DNA of 20,810 nt from Bacillota bacterium (GTDB lineage: Bacteria > Bacillota_C > Negativicutes > CTSoil-072). Where the stretch lies: the NCBI GenBank assembly GCA_017861495.1, contig JAGFXW010000010.1, forward strand, positions 1-20,810, given 5' to 3'. The notes under the pieces are model-generated. The model was not told the origin of the DNA. It did not search any database and saw only the letters and a list, made by a program, of their open reading frames with translations. Position 1 is the stretch's first letter. Each line of letters starts with the position of its first letter. A program made the translations under genes and the position numbers. This document shows, one piece after another, positions 20,673 to 20,810 of the stretch.

Positions 20673-20810
20673 GGGGGCGTACTGGTTTCGACAGGGGTAT
20701 TTGTGGTATAGGAAGCGAGCCGGGGTTCCATCAGCCCGTCAATACGGTGGAAAACATATAAACGCAAACGAAGAATACGCTTTAGCAGCGTAAGCTGCTT
20801 TACGTCCTAC
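20673..20810 (+). ncRNA. ssrA: tmRNA (SsrA RNA), 5' part, truncated by window end
   Basis: tmRNA rescues stalled ribosomes with SmpB. The mature 5' end GGGGGCGTACTGGTTTCGAC (20673-20692) is the tRNA-like acceptor and D-arm region, strongly conserved. The tag reading frame runs from 20764: GCA AAC GAA GAA TAC GCT TTA GCA GCG TAA, encoding ANEEYALAA, a standard proteolysis tag. The stop codon at 20791-20793 lies in the hairpin AGCAGC-GTAA-GCTGCT. The remaining pseudoknots and the 3' CCA end lie beyond the window. Confidence 0.97.

Noticed and set aside
20573..20810. Attachment site of an integrated element at ssrA.
   Set aside because: The ssrA 3' end is outside the window and no integrase or direct repeat of ssrA sequence is seen near smpB.

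Overview
The window reads as the chromosome of a motile, anaerobic-type Bacillota. Negativicutes (a Sporomusa or Selenomonas relative) is my best guess, from roughly balanced base composition, strong AGGAGG-type ribosome binding sites, long Ala/Thr/Ser-rich flagellar axial proteins, a CsrA gene inside the flagellar locus and a tmRNA tag reading ANEEYALAA. This is inference from style, not a database match.

Layout. smpB opens the window (20-490) and the 5' part of its RNA partner ssrA (tmRNA) closes it (20673 onward), so about 20 kb lies between two genes that are often adjacent. Next come a structured leader, a short csrA (903-1076) and a co-directional late flagellar block: flgD, flgE, two tandem flgK paralogues, flgL, fliD, a FlgN/FliT-like chaperone gene and fliS (1219-10824). 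A large flagellin gene faces this block on the other strand (11136-13301). A small RiPP-like cassette follows: a 71-residue Cys-containing precursor and a radical SAM/SPASM maturase (13684-15422). On the minus strand are a histidine kinase with a downstream response regulator whose phospho-acceptor Asp is Glu, and a DMT/EamA transporter (15494-18595). On the plus strand are an NdpA/37-kDa nucleoid-associated-type protein, an azoreductase-like flavoprotein and ssrA.

How the genes work together. FlgD/FlgE build the hook, FlgK and FlgL the hook-filament junction, FliD the cap and flagellin the filament, with FliS and the FlgN/FliT-like protein as export chaperones. The most interesting signal is in RNA. 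Three copies of one long-hairpin element flank csrA (R1 561-635, R2 692-782, R3 1107-1194). Each has a GGGACGAT or AAGGACGAT box at its 5' base, an apical loop of the form GC-AGGAN-GY resembling the CsrA recognition motif, and a terminal U-tract. R2 sits in the csrA leader and R3 about 25 nt before the flgD start. The CsrA here is only 57 residues, with no room for the C-terminal extension of Bacillus CsrA, and no fliW is in the window. I propose that the elements are CsrA-binding sponges or CsrA-responsive attenuators controlling csrA and the hook/HAP operon. The flagellin leader also carries GGA motifs, one in a hairpin loop and one overlapping the Shine-Dalgarno sequence.

Limits: all structures were paired by eye, promoters are pattern matches, and family names come from motif recognition.
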